From positions 10,962,001-11,026,000 of the forward strand of contig BSBM01000596.1 of NCBI GenBank assembly GCA_027924585.1: a stretch of 64,000 bases of DNA, read 5' to 3'. Of the stretch, positions 23,936 to 33,824 are shown piece by piece. Position numbers and translations under genes: made by a program. Under the pieces are notes generated by a model that was not told where the DNA came from, searched no databases, and saw only the letters and a program-made list of their open reading frames with translations. This DNA comes from Larix kaempferi (lineage: Eukaryota > Streptophyta > Pinopsida > Pinales > Pinaceae). Numbering within the stretch: position 1 is the stretch's first letter; each line of letters opens with the position of its first letter.

Positions 23936-26854
23936 CTAACACTCACCTGTGGCTCGTCCCAACCCACTTCCGCCTACGGAATCCGTTGTCGCATCTTCCA
24001 TCATACCAAGCTTTGATGTAAAGCTTTGCAAAGTTCCTGCTAACTCTGCAACTATTTCCTTGGATTTTCATTCGAACCCTTGAAGCGTCTCCAGGGTTGC
24101 CTGCGAGACCTTCTCCCGATCCACTTGTTCCTGCATGGTTCCTTCTGTCACTTCAAGTTCTATGAACTTTGTGTCGAATTGTTGCATTAGTTTGAGGCAT
24201 TCTTGCTCAATAGGCTACAGCCTGACCGATGTAGTAGCCTCTTTCTCCCTTAGTGTTTCCAACTCTTTCTGTAGGTCCTTGAACTCATTAAATTTCTGCA
24301 GTTTATCTCTTGCTGGCACATTCCTCACCTGTACACTTGCAGCATCTACCTGCTCTTGCTTCTATTTTAATTCTTCCCTTACCTGCTGGAGCACAGGATC
24401 CTCACGCAACCCGATGACTACTGTAGTTATTTGTTCCAGTAAGTCTTGGAATTTCATCACTTCTGCCGAAATGCCATCCATGGTTTCCTTGATGTCCTCA
24501 GCTGGAGCTGGGCACTGATCTAATGGAATGACAGGGTGCCTAGCCTCCAGCTCTGCGATTTTTCCTTTATAAGAGGCTTCCATTTTTATTTTCTCAGAGG
24601 TAAGGGACTCTACCTTGGCCCCAATTTTCTTGATCGTGTCCTCCATATCATCTTCCTCTTCGCATTCTTCTATGTTTGCGCACACAGATGAAATGGTTTC
24701 CTTCAAATTTCGGCCCTTTTCCTTGGCTGTGCTCAATTCTTGCTTACTATTATCTGATTCCTTCCTTAACTGATTGATGTCTTTGGTTAACTGTGCACAC
24801 TTATCATATGAGGCGAGGCCTCTCTCATGAATTTCTTCTGCAACTCTGATGTACAACTCGTTCAGGTCCTCTAGGGACAGGGCCCCAATATTCAGGTCAA
24901 GGCACCCAGTCTTTACTGACTCCTTAACCATTTCATTTGGATAAATAAGGTAGCTTGGTTCAAGGTTCAAGACATGCAGATACTTACTTCCAGTAACAGG
25001 TGGTCTTCTTTGCGCACTCAGTTCTCCTGACTTCCCGTCAAAACCTGAACCTGACTACCCCAATCCCATATGGGCTACCAATGTCTTGACCTCCTCCAAA
25101 GCTTGGATTATGGTCAACTGTAGTTGTTCTTGCTTGGCTTCTTTCTCAGCATGAGTCTCTTCCCATACTTCCTGTACTTTTGTTGCAATGGTCTCGCAAT
25201 CATCTGGATGTAGTTGTGGCCCGAACTCGGGTTTTTCAGCCTTCCTCTTTGTGCGTCGGCTTTGTGATTGTGAGGGGCCTTCAGTGGCCTTTCTCTTTGC
25301 TGTTGATGTGGCTGTATGTTGACTCTGCGCATCATCTTTTTCTTCCTCGATGATCATTCCAGCTGATAGTCCTTCCTTCTTCCCTTTCTTTCCTGTTGTT
25401 TCTCCATTGGCTTCCTAATCGGTTTCTGTATTTTCTTCATCGGTGTCTTGTACATGGATCTTCTCCCGAAGAGGTTCTATGTTCTGATCATAGTTTGATG
25501 CATCATCGCGTGAAGCGGGAACTTTCCATTATGGCTCCCATTGCTCCATCATTCCCTCGATTTCCTGCTCATCTAGTCGGTAAAATCCTGGACACCATAG
25601 ATCAGGCTCTGCTATGTCACCTCTTGGTTGAATGAATGATTGGTTCCTTTTCACGTGAAACCTCATAATGCAGGCATATTCATCAGTTAATGGTTTGGAA
25701 ATGCGCAGTGTTGCCATAATTGTGTCGTGCAACTGGGGATAGTAAACATAGAAGCCTTCAATCATTTTCCGTTTCCTAGACGCCTTTGGGCTTGCCCATA
25801 GATTGGCAAAGCGTGTTCCTCATCCTTGTCATGCTAAAGTGGCAGCTCCCGAATATCCCTCTAGCTCCTTCCAGTGTACAAAGGCTATCAACACTAGCAG
25901 CCAACTAAAATGGAATGGCGTTCCATCATCTTGGGTATCTTGAACATCTTCTAGAAACTTGTTCAATAAGAACTAGCACCAACTGTAAGCTTTGCTGCAC
26001 AATACATTAGTGGTTGCCTTGATTGCGACCGTAGGTACTTCAGGTGGTCTACACTTGCGCAACAACTTGCCTGCAAGAAACTGGGTCGTAAAATTTTTTG
26101 CGCAATCATTGATGTCGACCATTGGGAACCCTCGTCCCTTGTGCACTATGCCGAACTCTTTTTCTACTTTAGTGCTAAGGTTTCTATCCTGTGCTCTCTT
26201 TATGATCAGGTTAGCAGGGTCCTCTCCTCTCTTGTTTAGCTCGGTGATTTGATGGATCATGTCGATGCTGATATCAATGCACGTGTCCAACCATAGGAAT
26301 CCTTCATGGATGCAAGTGAGCAATGTTCATGCTATGCTGGAAAACTCAGCAATCTTAGTAAAGTGCGGCATTTGCAGCAAATTTAACAAGCTTGATGGCC
26401 GGATGGCCCTTAGCCACTCTTGAACTTCTAGCCTTCCGGCGTCAGTCTGTGCATCCTTGACCCAATTGATATAGGTGTTCTGTCTAAATTGTGGGTAATT
26501 TTTTGGCATTACCAATGTATTCTCCAGTAAGTCCTGGTCATCTAGCTTGCAACCTGGTATGCCACCGATTAAGTTCTCCTCAATCTTCACCCTGGTACAG
26601 ATAGCGGGTAGCGGGATTTCATATTGGAAATTATTTTCTATGTGGACTAGTGGGGAACCAAGCTTCCTTGGAGGTCTGTAGTTGGGCATGGGATAAAACG
26701 ATAGGTTCTGAGTCGAGGTAGACTGTTGTAATGGCACTTCGGGGCCCCCCTGTTCTGAAGCTATGCCCTTGCTTCTTTCTGCAACCTGTCGTGTTGAACT
26801 TCTACATGCACTTGCTTTCATCGCTGTCATTACTGTTGGAATCCCTGCTTGCAC
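23936..26854 (-). pseudogene. Accessory ORF of the outer gypsy element, unknown function
   Basis: One frame of 973 codons including the stop (ATG at 26854), interrupted by about ten in-frame stops but no frameshift, so it was a single protein. The N-terminal half looks globular (PNYRPPRKLGSPLVHIENNF near residue 55; helical, with LTCIHEGFLWLDTCIDISI near 180). Then comes a basic linker (SQSRRTKRKAEKPEFG near 520) and a C-terminal coiled coil of about 400 residues rich in Glu, Lys and Leu heptads. It lies after integrase, has its own TATA box about 90 bp upstream, and its last codons read through the plus-strand primer region into the 3' LTR, whose first six bases TGTTAG give Cys-stop. I do not recognise the family. 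It occupies the place of env-like or extra ORFs in other plant gypsy elements. Confidence 0.7.
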
Positions 26855-26942
26855 AAATAACTAGGAAATATCGATGCTCTGATCGCTTGGATCTCGACTA
26901 GTTCATATACTTCGTGAAAATGGTTAAGTGGCTGAGCGAGGT

Positions 26943-26952
26943 CTATTTATAG
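26943..26952 (-). promoter_or_regulatory. Internal TATA box for the accessory ORF
   Basis: Minus-strand CTATAAATAG in the context GAACGGCTATAAATAGACC, about 90 bp before the accessory ATG at 26854. The position and sequence are those of a plant core promoter. It suggests a separate mRNA rather than translation from the genomic RNA. Confidence 0.6.
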
Positions 26953-27472
26953 CCGTTCCTGGTCTACTATGTGGCCTTCCTCAGTTGTCGAGGCCCCAAA
27001 AGCCATTTTGATTTCCAATTCATGCGTATTATCTTGAGCCTGTCATTCGATCCTTCTCATGATGCGAATGTTGTTTCCTTAAATGCCAAAAGGTTGCCTG
27101 GAAAGCCAGCTTGTCAACTCCATTGAATCCACATTAATGGCTTAACCTGCCAGCCGGATTTCGATATGAACTGGTCACTTCTGCCTTTAATAGGTTCCAC
27201 GATGTCACATCTTCCCTTAAATGTTAAACTTTCCAAGTGCCGCCAATTTGGTTAACGGCCCACTAGCCGGCCGACAGATGTCATGGTAACGGTTTCCGTC
27301 ATGATGCGTTGGTGGTCTAAAAAATTGTTTGATTTGGGATGCGCGCTTGGTGTCCCATCTTTTCTGTGTGATCAGTATTTGTACTTACTTTGCACAACTG
27401 CTCTCCTCTTCTCTCTCCTTTTTTTTTGTTCGTGTGAAACTTCAGCAGTGTTGGGCGATACACTTCCCCGAA

Positions 27473-28719
27473 TCATCCAGAACTCTCCGCAGCCGGACTA
27501 TCACGGTAAAGCTTTAGTCTGCTACCATTTATCAAACTTGGTAAGGTATCTCCGGCCAATGTAGCTAACTGGATTGCACCATCGTTAGTAACATGCATTA
27601 CAGTATATGGGCCAAGCCAATGCATCTTAAATTTTCTGGGAAATTTCATGAATTTGCTATTGTACAGGAGGACTAGATCACCTACCTGAAAGCTCTTGTT
27701 CTTGATGTGGCAATCATGCCATACTTTTTCGTGGTATTTCTATACTTGTTGGTGGAAGCCTGCGACAAAGCGATCGTCCTATAGCCCAACCAAGTGTAGG
27801 AGCCTTTCTTCGAGTGACGCGCGATCTGCCATGCCTGTAAATGCTACTATTCTCAAGTTGGGAACAATGTACTCCATCGACATTATTGCTTCTTTCTCAT
27901 AGGCCAACCGAAAAGGTGTTTGGCCGGTCAGTTTCTTGTAGCTAGTCATGTATGCCCATAGTATAGATGGAATGCGCAGGTCCCAATCATCCCGATTGAC
28001 ATTGCTAACCTTGTAAGGATATTTCCGTATATAAACTCTGTGGCTGTAGCTACACTATAGTCTTTAACTGGCTTTACTTCTTCCCATCTAGTGAGGTAAT
28101 CGGTAGCAGTAATGATATACCTCGCACCCGTTCTTTTTCCAGGTGGGTTAATCGAACCCACAAAATCAATAGCCCATTTTTCAAAGGCTTGCAATGTTAG
28201 CCGTGGGTTTAAGGGTATTTCATCCCTGTGCGATGGCTTCCCTGTCCTATGGCAGACATCATAGCTCTGGCAATGTTCCTTCAAATCTTTATGAATTGTA
28301 GGCCACCATAGCCCTGCGTGCAATATCTTCTGCGCGGTAGCTCTCCCTGCATAATGGCCTCCTACGATTCCTGAGTGCGCATCAGCTAGTATGAAAGGTT
28401 TCTCATGCTCAAGCACGCATCTGTGCAGTACTTCATCCAGTCCCAGTTTGTATAGCTGATCTGCAATTATAGTGAAATCTGTTGCGCGCACTACCAGCTG
28501 CTTCTTCTGCTGCACAGTGAACTCTGTGGGTGCAAACCCAGTGGTAAAAAAATCAATGATGTCCTGATAATAATCGTCAACAACCTATATGACGAACAAC
28601 TACGCATTTGGCAGATTGTCCTCCAGATTCGTAGGCTCTTCTCCTGACTTGATTCTTGATAGATGATCAGGTCCCAGATTCAACCTTCCTGGATTAACAA
28701 CAATCTCAAAGTCATATTC
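27473..28719 (-). pseudogene. pol: Integrase of the outer element, core deleted
   Basis: The zinc-binding HHCC region is readable (GGHYAGRATAQKIL, then HCQSYDVC), as is the first catalytic Asp (KWAIDFVGSI). After ILTRL near 28000 the sequence jumps to the end of the catalytic core ([18 protein letters not shown] in another frame), losing the second Asp and the Glu of DD35E. The C-terminal domain (KSFQVGDLVLLYNSK, KMHWLGPYTVMHV) follows to a TGA at 27473. Integrase from this copy could not work. Confidence 0.85.
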
Positions 28720-29036
28720 CTAAAAGAGTAGTAACCATCTGCATATGTGCCTCCCTAACACTGGCTTATTGACCAGGTATTTCAAGGAAGAATGGTCAGT
28801 GAACATGGAGAAGTGCGCACCAAGCAAGTAGTGCCTGAACTTCTGCAATGCATATACCATTGGGAGTCCTTCTCTTTCAGTAGTGGTATAGTTCTTCTCA
28901 GCGGATGATAACTTCCTACTGGAAAAGGCAATGGGATGGTCAATACCTCCCTCTCCTGGATGAGCAAGAACAATGCCCAATGTGATACATGAAGCATCAA
29001 CATGGACGTGAAATGGCTTTTCCCAATCCGAGAAAA
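28720..29036 (-). pseudogene. pol: RNase H of the outer element
   Basis: Ordinary gypsy RNase H with catalytic residues in HVDASC, TTEREGL and MFTDHSSLKYL. It is separated from RT by a frameshift near 29037 and ends in a TAG at 28720, after which the frame continues towards integrase (EYDFEIVVNPG, PDHLSRI). Unlike the inner element, the catalytic set here is intact. Confidence 0.85.
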
Positions 29037-29963
29037 CTAGGATTGGCGCAGTCCCATTTTCTCTTTCAATGTGTCAAATCCTTTATCGTAGTCCTCATTC
29101 CAAATGAAGGGTACATCTTTCTTCAGCATCTTTTCCATAGCGGCGGTTATCTGTGCATACCCTTTTATGAACTTCCTGTAATAACCGGTATGCCCCAGTG
29201 AAGTGTGCAGATGCTTAACTGAATTGGGTGTAGGTAAGTTTACAATGACTGCGATCTTAGCAGGGTCTACCATCAAGCCCTGTTTGCACACAATGTGTCC
29301 CAACAATACTCCATAGGGAACATAGAAAACGCACTTCTTCAAGTTTAATGAAATTTGATGCTGTCTGCACTTTTCCAGCATCATCCTGAGGTTCGCAGCA
29401 TGGTTCTTCAATAAACTTAAAATGGTCCAATCATCAAAGTAGACCTCTAGAAACTTATGTATAGAATCCTTAAATGATGCGATGACCACTCTAGAAAATA
29501 TGGCAGGTGCATTATTCAGACCGAATGGCATCACTATGTACTGGAACAACCCCCATTCTGTAGCAAAAGTTGGCTTGTGCCTATCTGCACAATCAATCCT
29601 AATCTGATGGTAACCAAAGAATCCATCAGTAAAAGAGTAGGCCTCATTCCCTCCAACATTATCTATCACTTCATCTATAAAAGGTGTAGGAAATGGATCA
29701 TGCATTGAAGCATCATTCAGTTTTCTGAGATCCACACAAATTTTGATCTCTCCCTTTACTTTCTTGTCCTGGATAACCATTAGGCTTATCCAGTCGGATT
29801 CTTCAACTGGCTCAATGATCCCTGCATCGAGCATCTTATCGAGTTCTACCTTAACTCTTTCTTTGTGGCGCAGGTTCAGTCTATATGGTCGTTGCTTCAC
29901 AGGCTTTTTGCCAGGTCTAAGAGGAATTTTCATCACTCCTAAGTGTCCCAGTATACCTTTCAT
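29037..29963 (-). CDS. pol: Reverse transcriptase of the outer element (open fragment)
   Basis: An open stretch of 308 codons. It begins with the RT fingers (KQRPYRLNLRHKERVKVEL, GIIEPVEESDW) and has DLRKLNDASMHDPFPTPF, then TDGFFGYHQIRI with the first catalytic Asp. MPFGLNNAPAIF follows, then the active-site box YFDD at about 29430-29442, and the connection (LGHIVCKQG, GYYRKFIKGYA). The frame is shared with the linker upstream; a frameshift separates it from RNase H. Confidence 0.9.
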   Translation of the reverse strand: MKGILGHLGVMKIPLRPGKKPVKQRPYRLNLRHKERVKVELDKMLDAGIIEPVEESDWISLMVIQDKKVKGEIKICVDLRKLNDASMHDPFPTPFIDEVIDNVGGNEAYSFTDGFFGYHQIRIDCADRHKPTFATEWGLFQYIVMPFGLNNAPAIFSRVVIASFKDSIHKFLEVYFDDWTILSLLKNHAANLRMMLEKCRQHQISLNLKKCVFYVPYGVLLGHIVCKQGLMVDPAKIAVIVNLPTPNSVKHLHTSLGHTGYYRKFIKGYAQITAAMEKMLKKDVPFIWNEDYDKGFDTLKEKMGLRQS

Positions 29964-30970
29964 CTCTGTGAACTTGGTTGGGAATAGTTCTTGATATTCC
30001 TGTAATATACCCGCAACCTCTTAAAATGTGTGTTCATACCAATAATCTCCAATAGCTGTGAACTTTGTCTCTTCACTGGTACCAATGTTTACTTTCCTTG
30101 TTTTTACGATTCCACTCATATCTAGAATTTCCAGTGGAGGTCCTTCTACCTTGCGCGATCCCTCTGACTCGGGTATCTGTATATTGTGCAGCTCCTCCTC
30201 ATCACTATCTGCTTTATCCTTGATTTATCCATTGATGTGATAACAATCAAAATCATTCTCTAGCTGGTCCTCCCATTCAGGTTATAGGTGCGCGGGTATG
30301 CTTTTTGCGCCAAAGAATTCTTCTAGTGTCATGTTGGGTTGTGTACAGTCTGGGCTGAATATTTTGTTTTTAATAGCCTACAGCGCGTCATTGATACTTG
30401 GATGATCATCTTCAAAGCTGAAATCCTGCTGGAAGGTCGCAGTCATGCCCAACCAGTCTACTGTGCCTCTGCGCAACTTCAAGTCTAGGTACCACTTCTT
30501 CGGAATCAGTTCTTCTAACGTGTGCACAAACAGATGCACCCATTTTGTCTGTGGCCTCTCCTTCCATGCTTCGGAATAGACTCAAATATGCTCTCATGGG
30601 TCTATCTGCCCATTATATTTCTCAAAGGATAGGGTAAACTTATCAACAAACCTGATTTGCATCTTACTTCTACACTGATCCCATGTTGTCAATGTCTGCT
30701 TATGCGTGGCCCACCATCCGGCAGGTGTATCGCGCAGCGCCACATCTAATGCTTGTAATCTATGTTCGTCTGCAATTGTTGCAGTATATTCATTGATAAA
30801 AGAATAAACATTAGAGAAACCATCGTAGCCAGGGATTGGGATTACCTTCTTCCGATCCAACGCAATGACTTCATAATCCGTGCGCATTTCCTGGCAAATA
30901 CTTCATGTAATTTGCTTTGCCAGTTTTCTAGTGCTGCATCAGAATCTGAAACGCAGGAGCTGTCACAGTG
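29964..30970 (-). pseudogene. pol: Gag-like linker between protease and RT
   Basis: In frame with RT and carrying stops near 30594, 30241 and 30020. The first half resembles a second Retrotrans_gag block: PIPGYDGFSNVYSFINEY, LRDTPAGWWATHKQ, TTWDQCRSKMQIRF, with the aromatic and Trp spacing of that family. I believe this arrangement occurs in some seed-plant gypsy elements (from memory, unchecked). It may be a capsid-like insertion or simply a lineage-specific spacer. Confidence 0.6.
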
Positions 30971-31660
30971 CTAACTAAGTGTGCCATCCGCAATTGGATT
31001 AATATAGTCAACAGTATTGGTTTTCATCTTGTAGATATGGTCCAAGTCTTGAGCTCTAGATTCCTCTTGAATTGGTTCAACATATCGCTCACCCTGCAAA
31101 GGGTCCAATGGTGCAATGACTCTGATATCATTGCCTTCAAATATCATTTTCATCATCTTTAGATCAATAATGGTAGAGTTAGTCATTGCCCAATCAATAC
31201 CCAGCAGTGCTGGATAAGGATGGTTGTCATCCACTATTTCAATTACTTCAAAATCAGCATAGCTGTGCACCTTGTCAATGTCAACAATGGCGTTGGTTAA
31301 CATTCCCAAAGGTATAACTATCCCTTGATTAGACATTCTCAACTATAGAGGTGACCACCATAACTTGGGTTTACCCATCTGATGCCATGTCTGCTTGGTC
31401 AAGACATTTACTTCGGATCCCAGGTCAAGGATGATCTCATCCATCTCATAGTCCCCAATATGTGCAGTGAGTCTCATTTCCCTTCCTGTTCTTTTAGGAC
31501 TCTTAATATTATGGACTGCGCCGTTGGTAGCCCCCTTCTTACTGTTTGGCTCGTACTGCCTCAGTAGCTTTTCAAATTCCGTGTAAGCATCTGTGCTCTT
31601 TAGTCATTTCATACAGCTGTGTAAGAACTGTGCAACATAGGTCCCTGTATCTGTTGCAGT
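30971..31660 (-). pseudogene. pol: Aspartic protease of the outer element
   Basis: The active-site motif reads ILDLGSEVNVL where DTGS is usual. The flap and C-terminal part follow (ANAIVDIDKVHSYADFEV, PYPALLGIDWA), ending in ADGTLS and a stop at 30971. One TAG lies between the two halves near 31345. A Leu after the catalytic Asp is, to my knowledge, seen in this lineage and need not be a lesion. Confidence 0.8.
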
Positions 31661-32653
31661 GTTTGTCTACTCGTGTGTTGTTAGCATGTTCTCTCTTTGT
31701 GGTACTTCACTGCACAACTGTGTTCTTGGGGAGCCAGGTGGCGGTGCTCTGAACATCTCCTGCGCTTCCTCAAATGCTCCCTTATTTTTCTTTAAATCTA
31801 GACCCGGTGCTTTCCCAGGAGATTTTCTAATCCATACCGGCTCTCCAGGATTCTTCCTAGGGTCACGCATTCCGGAGGTCGAAGCTTCTGTGCCTCTGTC
31901 CCTTCCTGTATCAATTCCACTACGCATTACAACATTTACACTTGGATCCGTAGTTCTGCTCTTTGCTGCGATCAGCTGAATATTGGGATTCGGTGATTCT
32001 ATCCTTCTCCTTTTTTGCATTTCTACCTCAAGCACAGGGCAGTGTTCAATAACATGGTCAAATGATTTACAGTAATTGCACGTAGTGCATGGGTTGGTAC
32101 AATCTCTAGAAACGTGACCTGGTTGGCCATAGTTATAATAGATTACCTGGTCGCAGCCTCTTCCTTGCACCAGGCCGGTATTTCTTCCTCTCCCACGGTA
32201 TCCATAACCACGGCCTCTATATCCACCCTGATCATAGTGAGTGTTTTCTTTCTTTGGTTGATTTTCCTCTTGGATGTGATACATCCCAGCACCTCGCATT
32301 GCTTCCATATAACGCTTTCTTTCATTCATGAGCTCATATGTGCGACAGTTGGATTCGTCATGTCTAACTGATTCACATAAATTACAATATAGGCTCTTAG
32401 GTGTTCTTACATATTTCTGTATTAGGTAACAGTCTTCAAGCCTGTGTCCTCTGGTTCTGCAGATTTCATATCACGATGCCTGATTATGATTCATGTTGAT
32501 TGGGTTTGGTGTGCTACTGTCAAGATAGTCTTGAAATAGAGGGCAATGTTCTTTGGTATGGCCTTCTCCTTTGCATCCGATACACCAAATTTCATGTCCG
32601 TGTTCATATCTTTGTTCTTTTCCATTCTTCATACCTTGTAATTCTAACACTAG
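31661..32653 (-). pseudogene. gag: Gag C-terminal part with five zinc knuckles
   Basis: Nucleocapsid part of the outer Gag, left of the giant insertion. Five CCHC-type units follow one another: CIGCKGEGHTKEHC (about 32543-32584), YEICRTRGHRLEDC (about 32425-32470), CNLCESVRHDESNC (about 32340-32386), YYNYGQPGHVSRDC (about 32099-32141) and CNYCKSFDHVIEHC (about 32040-32081). Units 2 and 4 have Cys-to-Tyr changes that would break zinc binding. An RGRGYGYRGRGR stretch lies between units 3 and 4. A TGA interrupts the frame near 32474. The N-terminal part is at 52629-53484. Confidence 0.85.
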
Positions 32654-32658
32654 GGTAG
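32654..32658. other. Left target-site duplication of the giant-LTR element
   Basis: GGTAG, against GTTAG at 52624-52628; four of five bases match. Confidence 0.75.
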
Positions 32659-33605
32659 TGTTGATGCCTTGGATATCGCAGCATCAATCAGAAAGGGATT
32701 CTCCCCGATAGATGATCCCAATTAGATTATCTACCGTTTGGTGTGGGGAATTCGTCCGGTTAGCGGTTCCGGCAACCATGGGTTTGGAGTTTAATTCCGA
32801 TTATACCGGTTATGGCCCGATCCACCTTTCTTTTGGATTTTATGTTTTTTTTAATGAGATGCAAGTGCCTAATTTATATCTGATCTAAATGCAAAACTAA
32901 AACAGATCTAAGTCTAAAACTGAAGTAAATCTACCTATCCTTGCAAGGAGCACATTTAAAGGATGAGCAATGAGCTGTAACAGATATCATAAAGAAAGAA
33001 CAGATAGCCATCAATTCTTATAGGTAAAGCTACAACAAGATAAAATATCTTTAGAAGATAGCTTCTAATTTAATATAAAACAAATTTCATTACTCATCAA
33101 AGAAAGAAACAAAATCATCTAATCTAGATGGAAAGAATGAAAGAAACGGATCTAAGTGTAAAACAAACTGAAATAAATCTAATGATCCGTGCAAGGAGCA
33201 AATTTAAAGGCATGAACAATGAGCTATAGGAGTTATCTTAAAGAAAGAATGGATAGCCATTAAATCAGAAAGAGAGAGCTACAGCCAAGATAAAGATATC
33301 AGAAGATAGCTTCTGATTTAATATAAAACACATTCACTGCTCATAAAATGGAGAAATCGTTTACACAGAAAGAAGCAAAATCATTTGTTGCAAAGAAATA
33401 GTTCAAATAACAAGAAAGATCTCACATTACAGTATGGAAGTCATCAGAATAGTCCAATACACATCCATCTTTCGTTCCCATGCAAAACGTCCATCTCCAG
33501 GATTTTATTAGAAAATTATGTTTTCATAGAACCAATACAAGATAGCTCGTACGGGTCTCAAAAATTCATTCCCTGCCAAAAGTCCTTTCTAATCCTTCCT
33601 AACTT

Positions 33606-33614
33606 CTATTTATA
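33606..33614 (-). promoter_or_regulatory. TATA box P2 (left LTR), probable gag-pol promoter
   Basis: Minus-strand TATAAATAG in the context GTAATTATAAATAGAAGTT. It lies downstream of the LTR ORF and about 950 bp from the LTR end, so R plus U5 would be about 0.9 kb. It is conserved at 47572-47580. Confidence 0.6.
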
Positions 33615-33824
33615 ATTACAAATTTGCCCTTTGGGATGCCACCTGGCCTTTTCCACTTGTCACCTACAGGAATTTCTTCTATAATAGACCAAAAATGTGA
33701 CTATTCCTCTTACAAAAAATATTTAACAAAAGAAAATGGACAGTTTTCCCATAGCTCACGCTTTACACATTTGAGAGCTTAAAAAACACAACATATCAGA
33801 AATAATATTCTGAAATCAGGCTTT

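Larger units (their letters stand above)
15000..23941 (-). mobile_element. 3' LTR of the outer element, interrupted by copia
   Basis: The LTR sequence proper is 15000-16573 plus 23918-23941 (about 1.6 kb). On the minus strand it starts TGTTAGGGGCC at 23941 and ends GGTTATTTACA at 15000. It aligns with 54071-55635 throughout. The break is exactly at the copia target duplication TTTGG. Its first six bases, TGTTAG, supply the stop codon of the upstream accessory ORF. Confidence 0.85.
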
